Below are positions 18,020 to 26,740 of a DNA stretch of 64,000 bases, one piece after another; position 1 is the first letter of the stretch; each line of letters opens with the position of its first letter. The stretch lies in NCBI GenBank assembly GCA_902801585.1, contig CADCIU010000001.1, positions 46,067-110,066 of the forward strand. Reading direction: 5' to 3'. Both the position numbers and the translations under genes were made by a program. This DNA comes from an uncultured Lachnospiraceae bacterium (lineage in GTDB: Bacteria; Bacillota_A; Clostridia; Lachnospirales; Lachnospiraceae). The notes under the pieces are model-generated. The model searched no databases. It worked only from the letters and a program-made list of their open reading frames with translations, and was not told the origin of the DNA.

Positions 18020-19651
18020 GTGTATAAGGATGGTAAAGTTTGGCTGGCACTTAATGATGCGGACGAGGAGATCTGCCTTCTGCCGGGTAAGGCGAACAGG
18101 CATGGACTGATCGCCGGCGCGACAGGAACCGGCAAAACGGTGACGCTCAGAGTCCTCGCCGAGGCATTCAGCGACATGGGCGTGCCCGTATTTCTGGCAG
18201 ATGTCAAGGGAGATCTGGCAGGTATGATGGCACCCGGCACTGACAGCGAAGATATGCAGGCAAGAATTCAGAGATTCGGCCTAGATCAGTACGGATTTTC
18301 CTACAAGGGATATCCGGTCACATTCTGGGATATTTACGGAGAGAAGGGAATCCAGCTCCGCACAACTATATCGGAGATGGGACCGCTTCTGCTTTCCAGG
18401 ATCATGAAGCTCAATGAGCTTCAGACCAATATTTTGTCCATTATATTCAAGATCGCGGATGACAGCGGTCTGCTTCTGATCGACACCAAAGATCTCAAGG
18501 CCATGCTCAACCACGTCAATCACAATCACAAGGAGTATGAGGCGCAGTACGGAAAGATGAGCCCCGCTTCCATCGCTGCGATCCTGCGCGCTGTCGTGGC
18601 GCTTGAGATCGACGGCGGAGAAGTGTTCTTCTCTGAGCCCGGCCTCAATATCCATGACTGGATCACGACTGTGGACGGGAAGGGAATGATCAATATTCTG
18701 GACAGCCAGAGCCTGATCAACAACGGAAGACTGTATTCCACATTCCTTCTGTGGATGCTCTCGGAGCTCTTCGAAATGCTGCCGGAAGTCGGAGACCCCG
18801 CAAAGCCCAAGATGGTCTTTTTCTTCGACGAGGCGCACCTTCTGTTCAACGACGCGCCAAAGTCCCTTCTTGAGAAAATAGAGCAGGTGGTCAAACTTGT
18901 GCGCTCCAAGGGAGTCGGTGTCTACTTCTGCACCCAGAATCCCAGAGATATTCCGGACGGCGTACTGGCCCAGCTCGGCAACAGGATCCAGCACGCGCTG
19001 CGCGCTTACACCCCTGCGGACCAGAAATCGGTCAGGGCAGCGGCAGATTCCTTCCGTGAGAATCCCGCCTTCAACACATTCGATACAATTATGTCCCTGG
19101 GCACCGGAGAGGCGGTGATCTCCTTCCTCGAGGAGGACGGAACACCCGGGATCGCGCAGAAGACGAGAGTGCTTCCCCCTCAGAGCCGCATGGGCGCCGT
19201 GACGGACGAGGAGAGGGAGAGATCGATCAGAGAGAGCCTGCTTTATTCCAAATATGCGAATGCAGTGGATCCCGACTCTGCCTATGAGATCTTAGAGAGG
19301 CTGGGCATTGAGAAGCAGGAGGCACTTGAGAAGGCCAAAGCGGAAGCGGAAGCCGCGAAAGCGGAGGCAGCTGCCGCGAAGCAGAGGGAGAAGGAAGAGG
19401 CAGCCGCAGCCAGGGCAGCCCAGAAAGAGCAGGAGAGAGCGGAGAGAGAGGCACAAAGAGAAGCGGAGCGTGAAGCAAATGCCAAGAAGAGAGCCGCGAA
19501 GAGTGTCGGCAGTACCGTAGCCGGCACAGTCGGACGAGAGGTAGGCAAGACGGTAGGCGGAACGTTCGGCGGAAAATTCGGCAAGACGCTCGGCGGAAAT
19601 CTCGGAGCAAGCCTCGGAAGAGGAATCCTGAACACACTTTTCGGACGTTAA
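18020..19651 (+). CDS. HerA-like ATPase (DUF853, YjgR type)
   Basis: A cytoplasmic RecA/FtsK-fold ATPase closely resembling E. coli YjgR. NRHGLIAGATGTGKTVTL holds Walker A, FFFDEAHLLF holds Walker B, and QLGNRIQHALRAYTP and SRMGAVTDEER are family blocks. I placed the start at GTG 18020, which follows GGGGGTGG and leaves the usual short lead before LLPGKANRHG. GTG 17978 is a longer option. The 543-residue protein has an Ala/Glu/Lys-rich coiled coil (about residues 425-490) and then a glycine-rich tail with repeated GGxFG and GKTxGG units. The biological role of the family is not established. Confidence 0.85.
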   Translation: MYKDGKVWLALNDADEEICLLPGKANRHGLIAGATGTGKTVTLRVLAEAFSDMGVPVFLADVKGDLAGMMAPGTDSEDMQARIQRFGLDQYGFSYKGYPVTFWDIYGEKGIQLRTTISEMGPLLLSRIMKLNELQTNILSIIFKIADDSGLLLIDTKDLKAMLNHVNHNHKEYEAQYGKMSPASIAAILRAVVALEIDGGEVFFSEPGLNIHDWITTVDGKGMINILDSQSLINNGRLYSTFLLWMLSELFEMLPEVGDPAKPKMVFFFDEAHLLFNDAPKSLLEKIEQVVKLVRSKGVGVYFCTQNPRDIPDGVLAQLGNRIQHALRAYTPADQKSVRAAADSFRENPAFNTFDTIMSLGTGEAVISFLEEDGTPGIAQKTRVLPPQSRMGAVTDEERERSIRESLLYSKYANAVDPDSAYEILERLGIEKQEALEKAKAEAEAAKAEAAAAKQREKEEAAAARAAQKEQERAEREAQREAEREANAKKRAAKSVGSTVAGTVGREVGKTVGGTFGGKFGKTLGGNLGASLGRGILNTLFGR

Positions 19652-19660
19652 CAGCGAACT

Positions 19661-19693
19661 GGGGTCTGCGTCAATGGACGCAGGCCCCTTTTT
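19661..19693 (+). terminator. Intrinsic terminator after the HerA-like gene
   Basis: A 12-bp stem (19661-19672 with 19677-19688, one G-T pair, arm GGGGTCTGCGTC) is followed by TTTTT. The 3' arm could also pair with GGGCC at 19696-19700. Confidence 0.85.
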
Positions 19694-19729
19694 AAGGGCC
19701 AAAAAAGCGAAAGTGGCGTAATATAATTC

Positions 19730-19758
19730 TTGTAAACAGTTCAAAGAATTGCTAGAAT
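19730..19758 (+). promoter_or_regulatory. Sigma-A promoter of the EF-G-like gene
   Basis: TTGTAA (19730-19735) and TAGAAT (19753-19758) are spaced by 17 bases. The transcript would start near 19765 and carry a leader of about 70 bases. Confidence 0.6.
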
Positions 19759-19770
19759 ATATAAGACTGT

Positions 19771-19799
19771 TTGTTGCATCGAAGGTGTTGATGCAGCAA
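19771..19799 (+). other. Stem-loop in the leader of the EF-G-like gene
   Basis: TTGTTGCATC (19771-19780) pairs with GATGCAGCAA (19790-19799) through one G-T pair, at the 5' end of the predicted transcript. There is no U-run, so it may stabilise the mRNA or affect translation. Confidence 0.5.
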
Positions 19800-19833
19800 A
19801 GGTTCTAAATAATGGTATAGTGGAGGTCTGGAA

Positions 19834-21924
19834 ATGAAAGTTTATACAACCGATAAGATCAGAAATGTCGTTCTTCTGGGTCACGGCGGCGCCGGGAAGA
19901 CAACTCTGGCAGAAGCAATGTGCTATCTGGCAGGTGTGACTTCCAGATTGGGCAAAGTCGAAGATGGCAATACTGTCAGCGATTTCACGAAAGAAGAGCA
20001 GAAGAGAGGTTTCTCTATCAAGACTTCTGTGCTTCCCATCGAGTGGCAGGACTGCAAGATCAACATTCTGGACACTCCCGGATACTTTGACTTCGTAGGT
20101 GAAGTCGAGGAAGCTATCAGTGTTGCAGATGCAGCCATCATTGTTGTTTCCGGCAAAGCCGGCGTCGAGGTTGGTACAGAAAGAGCATGGGATCTTTGCG
20201 AGAAGTACAATATCCCCAGAATGTTCTTTGTCACCGATATGGATATTGACAATGTTTCCTACCGCTCTGTGGTGGAGAAACTTTCTGACATGTATGGCAA
20301 GAAGATCGCTCCCTTCAACTTCCCCTTCCGTGTGAACGAGAAGTTTGCGGGATATGTCAACGTCATTGCCGAGAAGGCATATGAGTGGAAAGATAAGGAT
20401 GCGATTGAGTGCGCAGTTCCGGATTACAGCCAGGAATATCTGGAGAACTATCGCGATACTCTTATGGAGACAGTCGCAGAGACCAGCGAAGAGTTCATGG
20501 AGCGCTATTTTGAAGGCGACGTATTCTCAGAGGCCGAGATCCGTGCAGCAGTCAGAGCGGAAGTTCTCGACGGCTCCATCGTTCCGGTAGAGATGGGCGC
20601 AAGCACGATCTGCCGCGGCGTTTATACACTGCTCGACGATATCGTCAAGTACATGCCCAGCCCTGAGCATCGCAAGATGAACGGCATCAACCTCAAGACA
20701 AACGAGATCTTCGAGGCGAATTTCGACTTCTCCAAACCCAAGAGTGCTTACATCTTCAAGACGATCGTAGATCCTTTCATCGGAAGATATTCCCTGATCC
20801 AGGTCCGTTCCGGCGTCTTCAAGACAGATGATACTGTTTACGACAGCGCTCTTGAATCAGAAATGAGAATCGGCAAGCTCTATATCATGCAGGGCAACAA
20901 GTCCAGCGAAGTTCCGGAGCTTCATGCAGGCGACATCGGCGCTGTTGCGAAACTCGGTGATGCCAAGACCGGCGATACTCTTTCCACCAAGGCGACTCCG
21001 ATCCAGTACGGCAAGATGGAGATCTCCACACCTTATACTTATATCCGCTATAAGGCCAAGAACAAGAACGATGTGGATAAGATCGCACAGGCTATGACCA
21101 AGATCTCCTCTGAGGATCCCACCTTCAGAATGGAGAACGATGCAGCCAACAAGCAGACTCTGATGTACGGTATCGGCGATATGCAGCTTGAGATCGTAAA
21201 GAGCATGCTCAAGAATGAATATAAGGTCGAAGTAGAGACCATGGCTCCCAAGGTGGCTTACAGAGAGACGATCCGTAAGACTTCCGATGTGGAGTACAAG
21301 TATAAGAAGCAGTCCGGCGGACACGGCCAGTATGGTCACGTCAAGATGAGATACAGCCCTCTCGGCGACCAGTCCAAGGCATATGAGTTCGGCGATGAAG
21401 TCGTCGGCGGAAGCGTTCCCAAGAACTACTTCCCTGCTGTTGAGAAGGGTATCATTGAATCCGTACAGAAGGGACCTCTTGCAGGTTATCCCGTTGTCGG
21501 CGTCAACTGCGTGCTTTACGACGGATCCTACCACCCGGTAGACTCTTCCGAAATGGCATTCAAGACCGCTTCCATCCAGGCATTCAAGAAGGGCTTCATG
21601 GAAGCAAATCCTGTGTTGCTTGAGCCCATTGTCAGCCTGAAGGTAACGATCCCGGATGCATATACCGGTGATGTTATGGGTGATCTGAACAAGAGACGCG
21701 GCAGAGTTTTGGGCATGAACCCGATCGGCGGCGGCAAGCAGGTCGTTGAGGCGGAAGTTCCTCAGTCCGAGCTGTTCGATTACTGCACAGTACTCCGTTC
21801 CATGACCGGCGGACGCGGTGATTATCAGTATGAGTTTGTAAGATATGAGCAGGCTCCCGCAGATATTCAGGCCAAGGAAGTTGCAGCAAGAGCTGCACAG
21901 ATCGCTGAGGGTATTGAAGACTGA
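19834..21924 (+). CDS. EF-G-like translational GTPase (EF-G2 type)
   Basis: A 696-residue five-domain protein of the elongation factor G family. G1 is GHGGAGKT (GHVDAGKT in canonical EF-G), G3 is DTPGYFDF rather than DTPGHVDF, and G4 reads FVTDMD where NKMD is expected. Domain IV is present (SGGHGQYGHVKM, GGSVPKNYFPAVEKGI), as is domain V (RGRVLGMNP). The start ATG follows TGGAGG. The altered G motifs point to the EF-G2/FusA2 class rather than the essential translocase. It lacks neighbouring rpsL/rpsG/tuf, which normally accompany fusA. Guanine specificity is uncertain because of the G4 change. Confidence 0.85.
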   Translation: MKVYTTDKIRNVVLLGHGGAGKTTLAEAMCYLAGVTSRLGKVEDGNTVSDFTKEEQKRGFSIKTSVLPIEWQDCKINILDTPGYFDFVGEVEEAISVADAAIIVVSGKAGVEVGTERAWDLCEKYNIPRMFFVTDMDIDNVSYRSVVEKLSDMYGKKIAPFNFPFRVNEKFAGYVNVIAEKAYEWKDKDAIECAVPDYSQEYLENYRDTLMETVAETSEEFMERYFEGDVFSEAEIRAAVRAEVLDGSIVPVEMGASTICRGVYTLLDDIVKYMPSPEHRKMNGINLKTNEIFEANFDFSKPKSAYIFKTIVDPFIGRYSLIQVRSGVFKTDDTVYDSALESEMRIGKLYIMQGNKSSEVPELHAGDIGAVAKLGDAKTGDTLSTKATPIQYGKMEISTPYTYIRYKAKNKNDVDKIAQAMTKISSEDPTFRMENDAANKQTLMYGIGDMQLEIVKSMLKNEYKVEVETMAPKVAYRETIRKTSDVEYKYKKQSGGHGQYGHVKMRYSPLGDQSKAYEFGDEVVGGSVPKNYFPAVEKGIIESVQKGPLAGYPVVGVNCVLYDGSYHPVDSSEMAFKTASIQAFKKGFMEANPVLLEPIVSLKVTIPDAYTGDVMGDLNKRRGRVLGMNPIGGGKQVVEAEVPQSELFDYCTVLRSMTGGRGDYQYEFVRYEQAPADIQAKEVAARAAQIAEGIED

Positions 21925-21991
21925 TCAGCCGCCAATAAGAACTGCATCCGATGCAGATTCAGCACCGATATCGTCAATCACTGAAATAATG

Positions 21992-22023
21992 AACCGGGGC
22001 GTATCTAATGATATGTCCCGGTT
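21992..22023 (+). other. Long stem-loop between the EF-G-like gene and leuS
   Basis: A 14-bp stem (21992-22005 with 22010-22023, ending AACCGGG/CCCGGTT, two G-T pairs) closes a 4-base loop TAAT. Only TTTGGCTT follows, so it is at best a weak terminator. It may be an RNA processing or stability element. Confidence 0.55.
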
Positions 22024-22063
22024 TGGCTTAGGCCGAAAATCAGAAGTAAAGGAGCTGTATTTC

Positions 22064-24466
22064 ATGAAGTACGATTTTAAGAAGATTGAACCCAAATGGC
22101 AGAAAAAGTGGGAAGATGCCAAACTCTTTGAGGCTCAGGACCACAGTGACAAGCCTAAGTTCTACGGCCTTGTCGAATTCCCTTATCCCAGCGGCGCAGG
22201 CATGCATGTCGGACATATCAAGGCCTACAGCAGCATGGAAGTGCTGTCCAGAAAGCGCAGAATGCAGGGATACAACGTCCTGTTCCCGATCGGCTATGAC
22301 GCCTTCGGACTGCCTACCGAGAACTATGCCATCAAGACCAATACACACCCCAGGGTGATCACGGATGCCAATATCGATAAGTTCTCCAACCAGCTTAAAA
22401 GCGTAGGTTTCTCTTTTGACTGGACAAGGACCGTGGATACATCCAAGGATGACTATTACAAGTGGACACAGTGGATCTTCCTCAAACTCTTCGAACACGG
22501 ACTTGTGTTCAGGGACAAGACGCTCGTCAACTACTGCCCGCACTGCAAGGTCGTTCTCTCCAACGAGGACAGCCAGGGCGGAAAGTGCGATGTCTGCCAC
22601 ACGGATGTCATTCAGCTCCCCAAGGATGTGTGGTACCTGAAGATCACGGATTATGCGGACAAGCTCCTCTCAGGCCTTGATGATGTGGATTATCCCGAGA
22701 ACATCAAGCAGCAGGAGGTGAACTGGATCGGCAAGTCCACGGGTGCCTTCGTCGACTTCACCATTGACGGCATCGACGAAAAGCTTGAAATCTACACAAC
22801 TCGTCCCGACACGCTGTTCGGCGTCACCTTTATGGTCATGGCACCGGAGCACCCCCTGATCGACAAGTATCAGGACAGGATCAGCAATATGGACGCTGTC
22901 AATGCATACAGAGAAGAGTGCGCCAAAAAGACCGAGTTTGAGAGGACCCAGCTGGTCAAGGACAAGACCGGTCTCAAGATCGAAGGTCTCGAGGCTGTCA
23001 ATCCTGTTAACGGCAAAAAGATCCCGATCTTTATCGCAGACTATGTCATGATGGGCTACGGTACAGGTGCGATCATGGCGGTACCTGCGCACGACCAGAG
23101 AGACTGGGATTTCGCCCATGCCTTCGGCGTGGATATCATCGAAGTCATTGAGGGCGGAGATATCTCCAAGGAAGCCTATACCGGCGACGGCAACATGATC
23201 AATTCCGAATACCTCAACGGGTACTCCAACAAGAAGGACTCCATCGCCAAGATGATCGAAGTTCTGGAGGAGAAGGGAATCGGTCATGCGGGCGTTCAGT
23301 TCAAGATGAAGGACTGGGCATTCAACCGCCAGAGATACTGGGGTGAACCGATTCCGCTCATCCACTGCCCTAAATGCGGCGTCGTGGCTGTTCCCTACGA
23401 GGAACTTCCTCTCATACTCCCTGAAGTCAAAGATTTTGAGCCCGGAGAGGACGGCAAGTCCCCTCTTGCAAGGATCGATTCTTTCGTGAACTGCACCTGC
23501 CCTAAGTGCGGCGGACCCGCGCAGAGAGAAACGGATACGATGCCCCAGTGGGCCGGCAGCTCCTGGTATTTCCTTCGCTACTGCGATCCGCATAATGACA
23601 AAGCATTTGCCGACATGGACAAGCTCAAATACTGGATGCCCGTAGACTGGTACAACGGGGGCATGGAACATGTCACCAGGCACCTGATCTATTCCAGATT
23701 CTGGCACCATTTCCTCTACGACATCGGAGAGGTCAATACGCCTGAACCTTATGCGAAGCGCTCTGCCCAGGGCATGATCCTCGGCTCGGACGGAGAGAAG
23801 ATGAGCAAGTCCAGAGGAAATGTTGTGGATCCTCTGGATATCGTCAATCAGTACGGTGCTGACACACTCAGAGTCTATGTGCTCTTCATGGGTGACTACG
23901 GAAGCGCAGCGCCCTGGAATGACAGCTCTGTAAAGGGCTGCCGCAGATTCCTCGAGCGCGTGGCCGGTCTGACAGACCTGGTGACAGATGAGAATAAGCC
24001 TGTTTCTTACGAGACAGCGCTGCACAAGACGATCAAAAAAGTGACGGATGACATTGAGGCTCAGAAATTCAACACGGCAATTGCAGCGCTGATGACGCTG
24101 ATCAATGACATCTATAAAGAAGGCAGTATTTCCAAAGAGAATCTTGTGATCTTCTTAAAGCTCCTGTCGCCCTTCGCTCCTCACATCACCGAGGAAATTT
24201 ACGAGATGATCGGCGGAGAAGGATTCCTGACTGTCTCAAACTGGCCGGAGTATGATGAAGCCAAGACGATCGACGCCACGATCGAAGTCGGTGTACAGGT
24301 CAACGGCAAAGTCAGAGCTGCTGTCTCGATCCCTGCAGGATGCGACAAGGATACGGCGATGGCTGCTGCAAAAGCCAACGAGAGAGTCGCTTCTTTCATC
24401 GAAGGCAAGAAGATCGTCAAGGAGATCTATGTGCCCGGTAAGATCATCAATATTGTAGTGAAATAA
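22064..24466 (+). CDS. leuS: Leucyl-tRNA synthetase
   Basis: Charges tRNA-Leu. An 800-residue class I enzyme with HVGHIKAYS (HIGH motif), GEKMSKSRGNVVDP (KMSKS motif), a CP1 editing domain (TTRPDTLFGVTFMV) and Cys pairs that can bind zinc (CPHC, CDVC). The true start is ATG 22064 behind AAAGGAGC. The same frame is open further upstream into the EF-G-like gene but is not coding there. No T-box leader is visible in the 139-base gap before it. Confidence 0.97.
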   Translation: MKYDFKKIEPKWQKKWEDAKLFEAQDHSDKPKFYGLVEFPYPSGAGMHVGHIKAYSSMEVLSRKRRMQGYNVLFPIGYDAFGLPTENYAIKTNTHPRVITDANIDKFSNQLKSVGFSFDWTRTVDTSKDDYYKWTQWIFLKLFEHGLVFRDKTLVNYCPHCKVVLSNEDSQGGKCDVCHTDVIQLPKDVWYLKITDYADKLLSGLDDVDYPENIKQQEVNWIGKSTGAFVDFTIDGIDEKLEIYTTRPDTLFGVTFMVMAPEHPLIDKYQDRISNMDAVNAYREECAKKTEFERTQLVKDKTGLKIEGLEAVNPVNGKKIPIFIADYVMMGYGTGAIMAVPAHDQRDWDFAHAFGVDIIEVIEGGDISKEAYTGDGNMINSEYLNGYSNKKDSIAKMIEVLEEKGIGHAGVQFKMKDWAFNRQRYWGEPIPLIHCPKCGVVAVPYEELPLILPEVKDFEPGEDGKSPLARIDSFVNCTCPKCGGPAQRETDTMPQWAGSSWYFLRYCDPHNDKAFADMDKLKYWMPVDWYNGGMEHVTRHLIYSRFWHHFLYDIGEVNTPEPYAKRSAQGMILGSDGEKMSKSRGNVVDPLDIVNQYGADTLRVYVLFMGDYGSAAPWNDSSVKGCRRFLERVAGLTDLVTDENKPVSYETALHKTIKKVTDDIEAQKFNTAIAALMTLINDIYKEGSISKENLVIFLKLLSPFAPHITEEIYEMIGGEGFLTVSNWPEYDEAKTIDATIEVGVQVNGKVRAAVSIPAGCDKDTAMAAAKANERVASFIEGKKIVKEIYVPGKIINIVVK

Positions 24467-24487
24467 GATATATAAAGCGGCTGATCA

Positions 24488-24537
24488 ACCGGATAAGTAA
24501 ATGAGCTGAGACGCTCATCTGCTTATCCGGTTTTTTT
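24488..24537 (+). terminator. Intrinsic terminator after leuS
   Basis: ACCGGATAAG... pairs with CTTATCCGG (24488-24497 with 24522-24531), with an inner ATGAGC/GCTCAT pairing, followed by seven T residues. Confidence 0.9.
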
Positions 24538-24577
24538 GGAGATGTTGTTAACATTTCCATCATTTGCCTCCATGAGA

Positions 24578-24606
24578 TTGACATAATTGCATTAAATGTA
24601 TACAAT
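24578..24606 (+). promoter_or_regulatory. Consensus promoter and GntR-type operator of the regulator gene
   Basis: TTGACA (24578-24583), a 17-base spacer and TACAAT (24601-24606) form a near-ideal sigma-A promoter. The palindrome TGTATACA (24597-24604) overlaps the -10 box and resembles operators of FCD-type GntR regulators, so autorepression is likely. Confidence 0.75.
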
Positions 24607-24683
24607 TATGCAAGATAGCGCTTCGATTGAAAGCACAAATGATCAGGGGTATAGCGGGGCGGGGCCCGCAGAACGGAGAGGTA

Positions 24684-25382
24684 ATGAACAGTGAGTATGA
24701 CTTTAATAAGGAGGTCTCCGATAAGTATTCTCTAAGAGGCAGAGTGTTTCACAAGATCCGCAATGACATCTTGAACGGAAGATATAAGGAACATGAAGAA
24801 CTCAAGGAGATCCGGATCGGGAAGGAGCTTGGGGTATCAAGAACACCGGTGAGAGAAGCGCTCAGACAGCTGGAACTGGAGGGACTGGTGCAGATCATTC
24901 CCAACAGAGGAGCCTTTGTCACAGGAATCAATGAAAATGATGTCCGGGATATTTATGCGATCCGCGCACTTCTCGAAGGCTTGTGTGCGCGCTGGGCGAC
25001 AGAGAGAGTCACTCCGGAGCAGCTCGAGAGTATGGAAGAAAATGTCTATTTGGCAGAGTTTCATGCGGCGAAGGGGCATATGGAACAGATCGCGGAGCTG
25101 GACAATCAGTTCCACCACATCCTGTATGAGGCCTGTGGTTCCAAGATGCTGGAGCATCAGCTTGTGGACTATCACTCGTATGTGATGAGGATCCGGAAAA
25201 AGACCCTGTCGACGATCGAGAGAAGCACTGCTTCCAATAAAGAACACCGGGCCATTATGGAGGCGATCCGGGCAGGAAAAGCGGATCTGGCGGAGCGGCT
25301 GGCCAGTGAGCATATGAAAAATGCTTACGAAAATATGGTCAAGAACCGCTTGTATGACATCTATAAGAACACGGAAGGCTGA
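24684..25382 (+). CDS. GntR-family transcriptional regulator, FCD (FadR-like) type
   Basis: A 232-residue DNA-binding regulator. The N-terminal winged helix has [20 protein letters not shown] and [13 protein letters not shown]. The C-terminal FCD domain has [11 protein letters not shown], the metal-ligand pattern in [14 protein letters not shown], and a final [14 protein letters not shown] 24684 follows CGGAGAGG. An ATG at 24627 would add an unrelated 19-residue lead. It is followed 25 bases later by icd, so it may control isocitrate dehydrogenase and itself through the TGTATACA site. The effector is probably a carboxylate, as in this class, but is not identifiable here. Confidence 0.9.
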   Translation: MNSEYDFNKEVSDKYSLRGRVFHKIRNDILNGRYKEHEELKEIRIGKELGVSRTPVREALRQLELEGLVQIIPNRGAFVTGINENDVRDIYAIRALLEGLCARWATERVTPEQLESMEENVYLAEFHAAKGHMEQIAELDNQFHHILYEACGSKMLEHQLVDYHSYVMRIRKKTLSTIERSTASNKEHRAIMEAIRAGKADLAERLASEHMKNAYENMVKNRLYDIYKNTEG

Positions 25383-25407
25383 AAAGCCCCGGGAAGGAGC
25401 AGAGATT

Positions 25408-26616
25408 ATGCAGAAGATACAGATGACGACACCTCTGGTGGAGATGGACGGAGATGAGATGACCAGGATCATTTGGAAAATGATCAAAGATGACCTTCTC
25501 CTTCCTTATATCGATCTCAAGACCGTTTATTACGATCTGGGCCTTAAACACAGAGATGAAACTGACGATCAGGTCACGACAGAATCCGCGGAAGCGACTA
25601 AAAAGTACGGCGTCGCCGTAAAATGTGCGACCATCACACCCAATGCAGCCAGAGTGGAAGAATATCATCTGAAGAAAATGTATAAGAGCCCCAACGGGAC
25701 GATCCGCGCCGCACTCGACGGAACGGTCTTTCGGGCGCCGATCCTTGTAAAAGGGATCGATCCTTACGTCCGCACATGGAAAAAGCCGATCACGATGGCT
25801 CGTCATGCATACGGAGACGTCTATAAAAACACGGAGATCCGAGTGCCCGGAGCGGGAACCGCAAAGCTGGTGTTCAAAGGAGAGGACGGAAATGAGATCG
25901 TTAAGACCATCCACGTTTTTGACGGCCCCGGCATCATTCAGGGAATCCACAACACAGACCGCTCTATAGAAGGGTTTGCCAGAAGCTGTTTCGAATATGC
26001 GCTCGGAGTGAAGCAGGATCTGTGGTTTTCCGTCAAGGATACGATCTCCAAGACCTATGACACACGCTTCAAGGATATCTTCCAGAAGCTGTATGATGAA
26101 GAGTACAAAGAGAAATTTGATGCTGTCGGCACGGAATACTTCTATACTTTGATCGATGACGCAGTTGCACGCGTCATGCGGTCCGAGGGAGGATTTGTGT
26201 GGGCACTCAAGAACTATGACGGCGATGTCATGAGCGACATGATGGCAACAAGTTTCGGCTCACTTGCCATGATGACTTCCATTCTGGTTTCTCCTGAAGG
26301 TTATTACGAATATGAGGCGGCGCACGGCACAGTTCAGAGACATTATTACAAGCATCTGAAAGGAGAGCCGACCTCCACGAATTCCGTGGCGACCATTTTC
26401 GCATGGACAGGCGCACTCAGAAAGAGGGGAGAGCTGGACGGGATCGATGCACTCGTTCGATTCGCTGATCTTCTGGACGAGGCCACGCTGGAGACGATCG
26501 AGTCCGGAAAGATGACGGGAGATTTAGCGCTCATTACGACCATTCCGAATGTGCAGAAACTCGGGACGGAAGAGTTCATTCTCGCGATCAAAGAAACATT
26601 GGACAAAAAGATGTGA
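25408..26616 (+). CDS. icd: NADP-dependent isocitrate dehydrogenase, eukaryotic-like type
   Basis: Oxidatively decarboxylates isocitrate to 2-oxoglutarate. At 402 residues it matches the dimeric subfamily II enzymes ([15 protein letters not shown] at the start, [58 protein letters not shown]). The start ATG 25408 is placed by GGAAGGAGC. A longer open frame into gntR is discounted. It probably forms an operon with the GntR gene and ends at a strong convergent terminator. Confidence 0.95.
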   Translation: MQKIQMTTPLVEMDGDEMTRIIWKMIKDDLLLPYIDLKTVYYDLGLKHRDETDDQVTTESAEATKKYGVAVKCATITPNAARVEEYHLKKMYKSPNGTIRAALDGTVFRAPILVKGIDPYVRTWKKPITMARHAYGDVYKNTEIRVPGAGTAKLVFKGEDGNEIVKTIHVFDGPGIIQGIHNTDRSIEGFARSCFEYALGVKQDLWFSVKDTISKTYDTRFKDIFQKLYDEEYKEKFDAVGTEYFYTLIDDAVARVMRSEGGFVWALKNYDGDVMSDMMATSFGSLAMMTSILVSPEGYYEYEAAHGTVQRHYYKHLKGEPTSTNSVATIFAWTGALRKRGELDGIDALVRFADLLDEATLETIESGKMTGDLALITTIPNVQKLGTEEFILAIKETLDKKM

Positions 26617-26674
26617 TGACAAATGACACCGAAGTGTTAACAGATTCCTGATTATCAGCACTTGCAGAACCTAG

Positions 26675-26718
26675 AATTCCCGGTCTCAGGCGTGCCTGCA
26701 CGCCTGAGACCGGGAATT
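26675..26718. terminator. Bidirectional terminator between icd and the ABC-F gene
   Basis: A perfect 20-bp inverted repeat (26675-26694 with 26699-26718, beginning AATTCCCGG) closes a 4-base loop CCTG between convergent genes. The flanks are AT-rich rather than a pure U-run. Confidence 0.8.
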
Positions 26719-26740
26719 TATTTACTTACAGGAGTATTGA

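Noticed and set aside
21845..22063. In-frame upstream extension of leuS into the EF-G-like gene
   Set aside because: LeuRS proteins start at the MKYDFKKIE-like segment. The extension is low quality and overlaps coding sequence in another frame.
21925..22063. T-box riboswitch upstream of leuS
   Set aside because: No T-box sequence (AGGGTGGNACCGCG-like), no specifier stem and no terminator with a U-run are present. The region is too short.
22670..24025. A 451-codon open frame on the minus strand opposite leuS
   Set aside because: leuS is certain on the + strand. The antisense frame has no recognisable domain or start signal and arises from codon bias. The same holds for long antisense frames opposite the ABC-F gene (27284-28648), nfnB (39037-40161) and ppdK (62773-63825).
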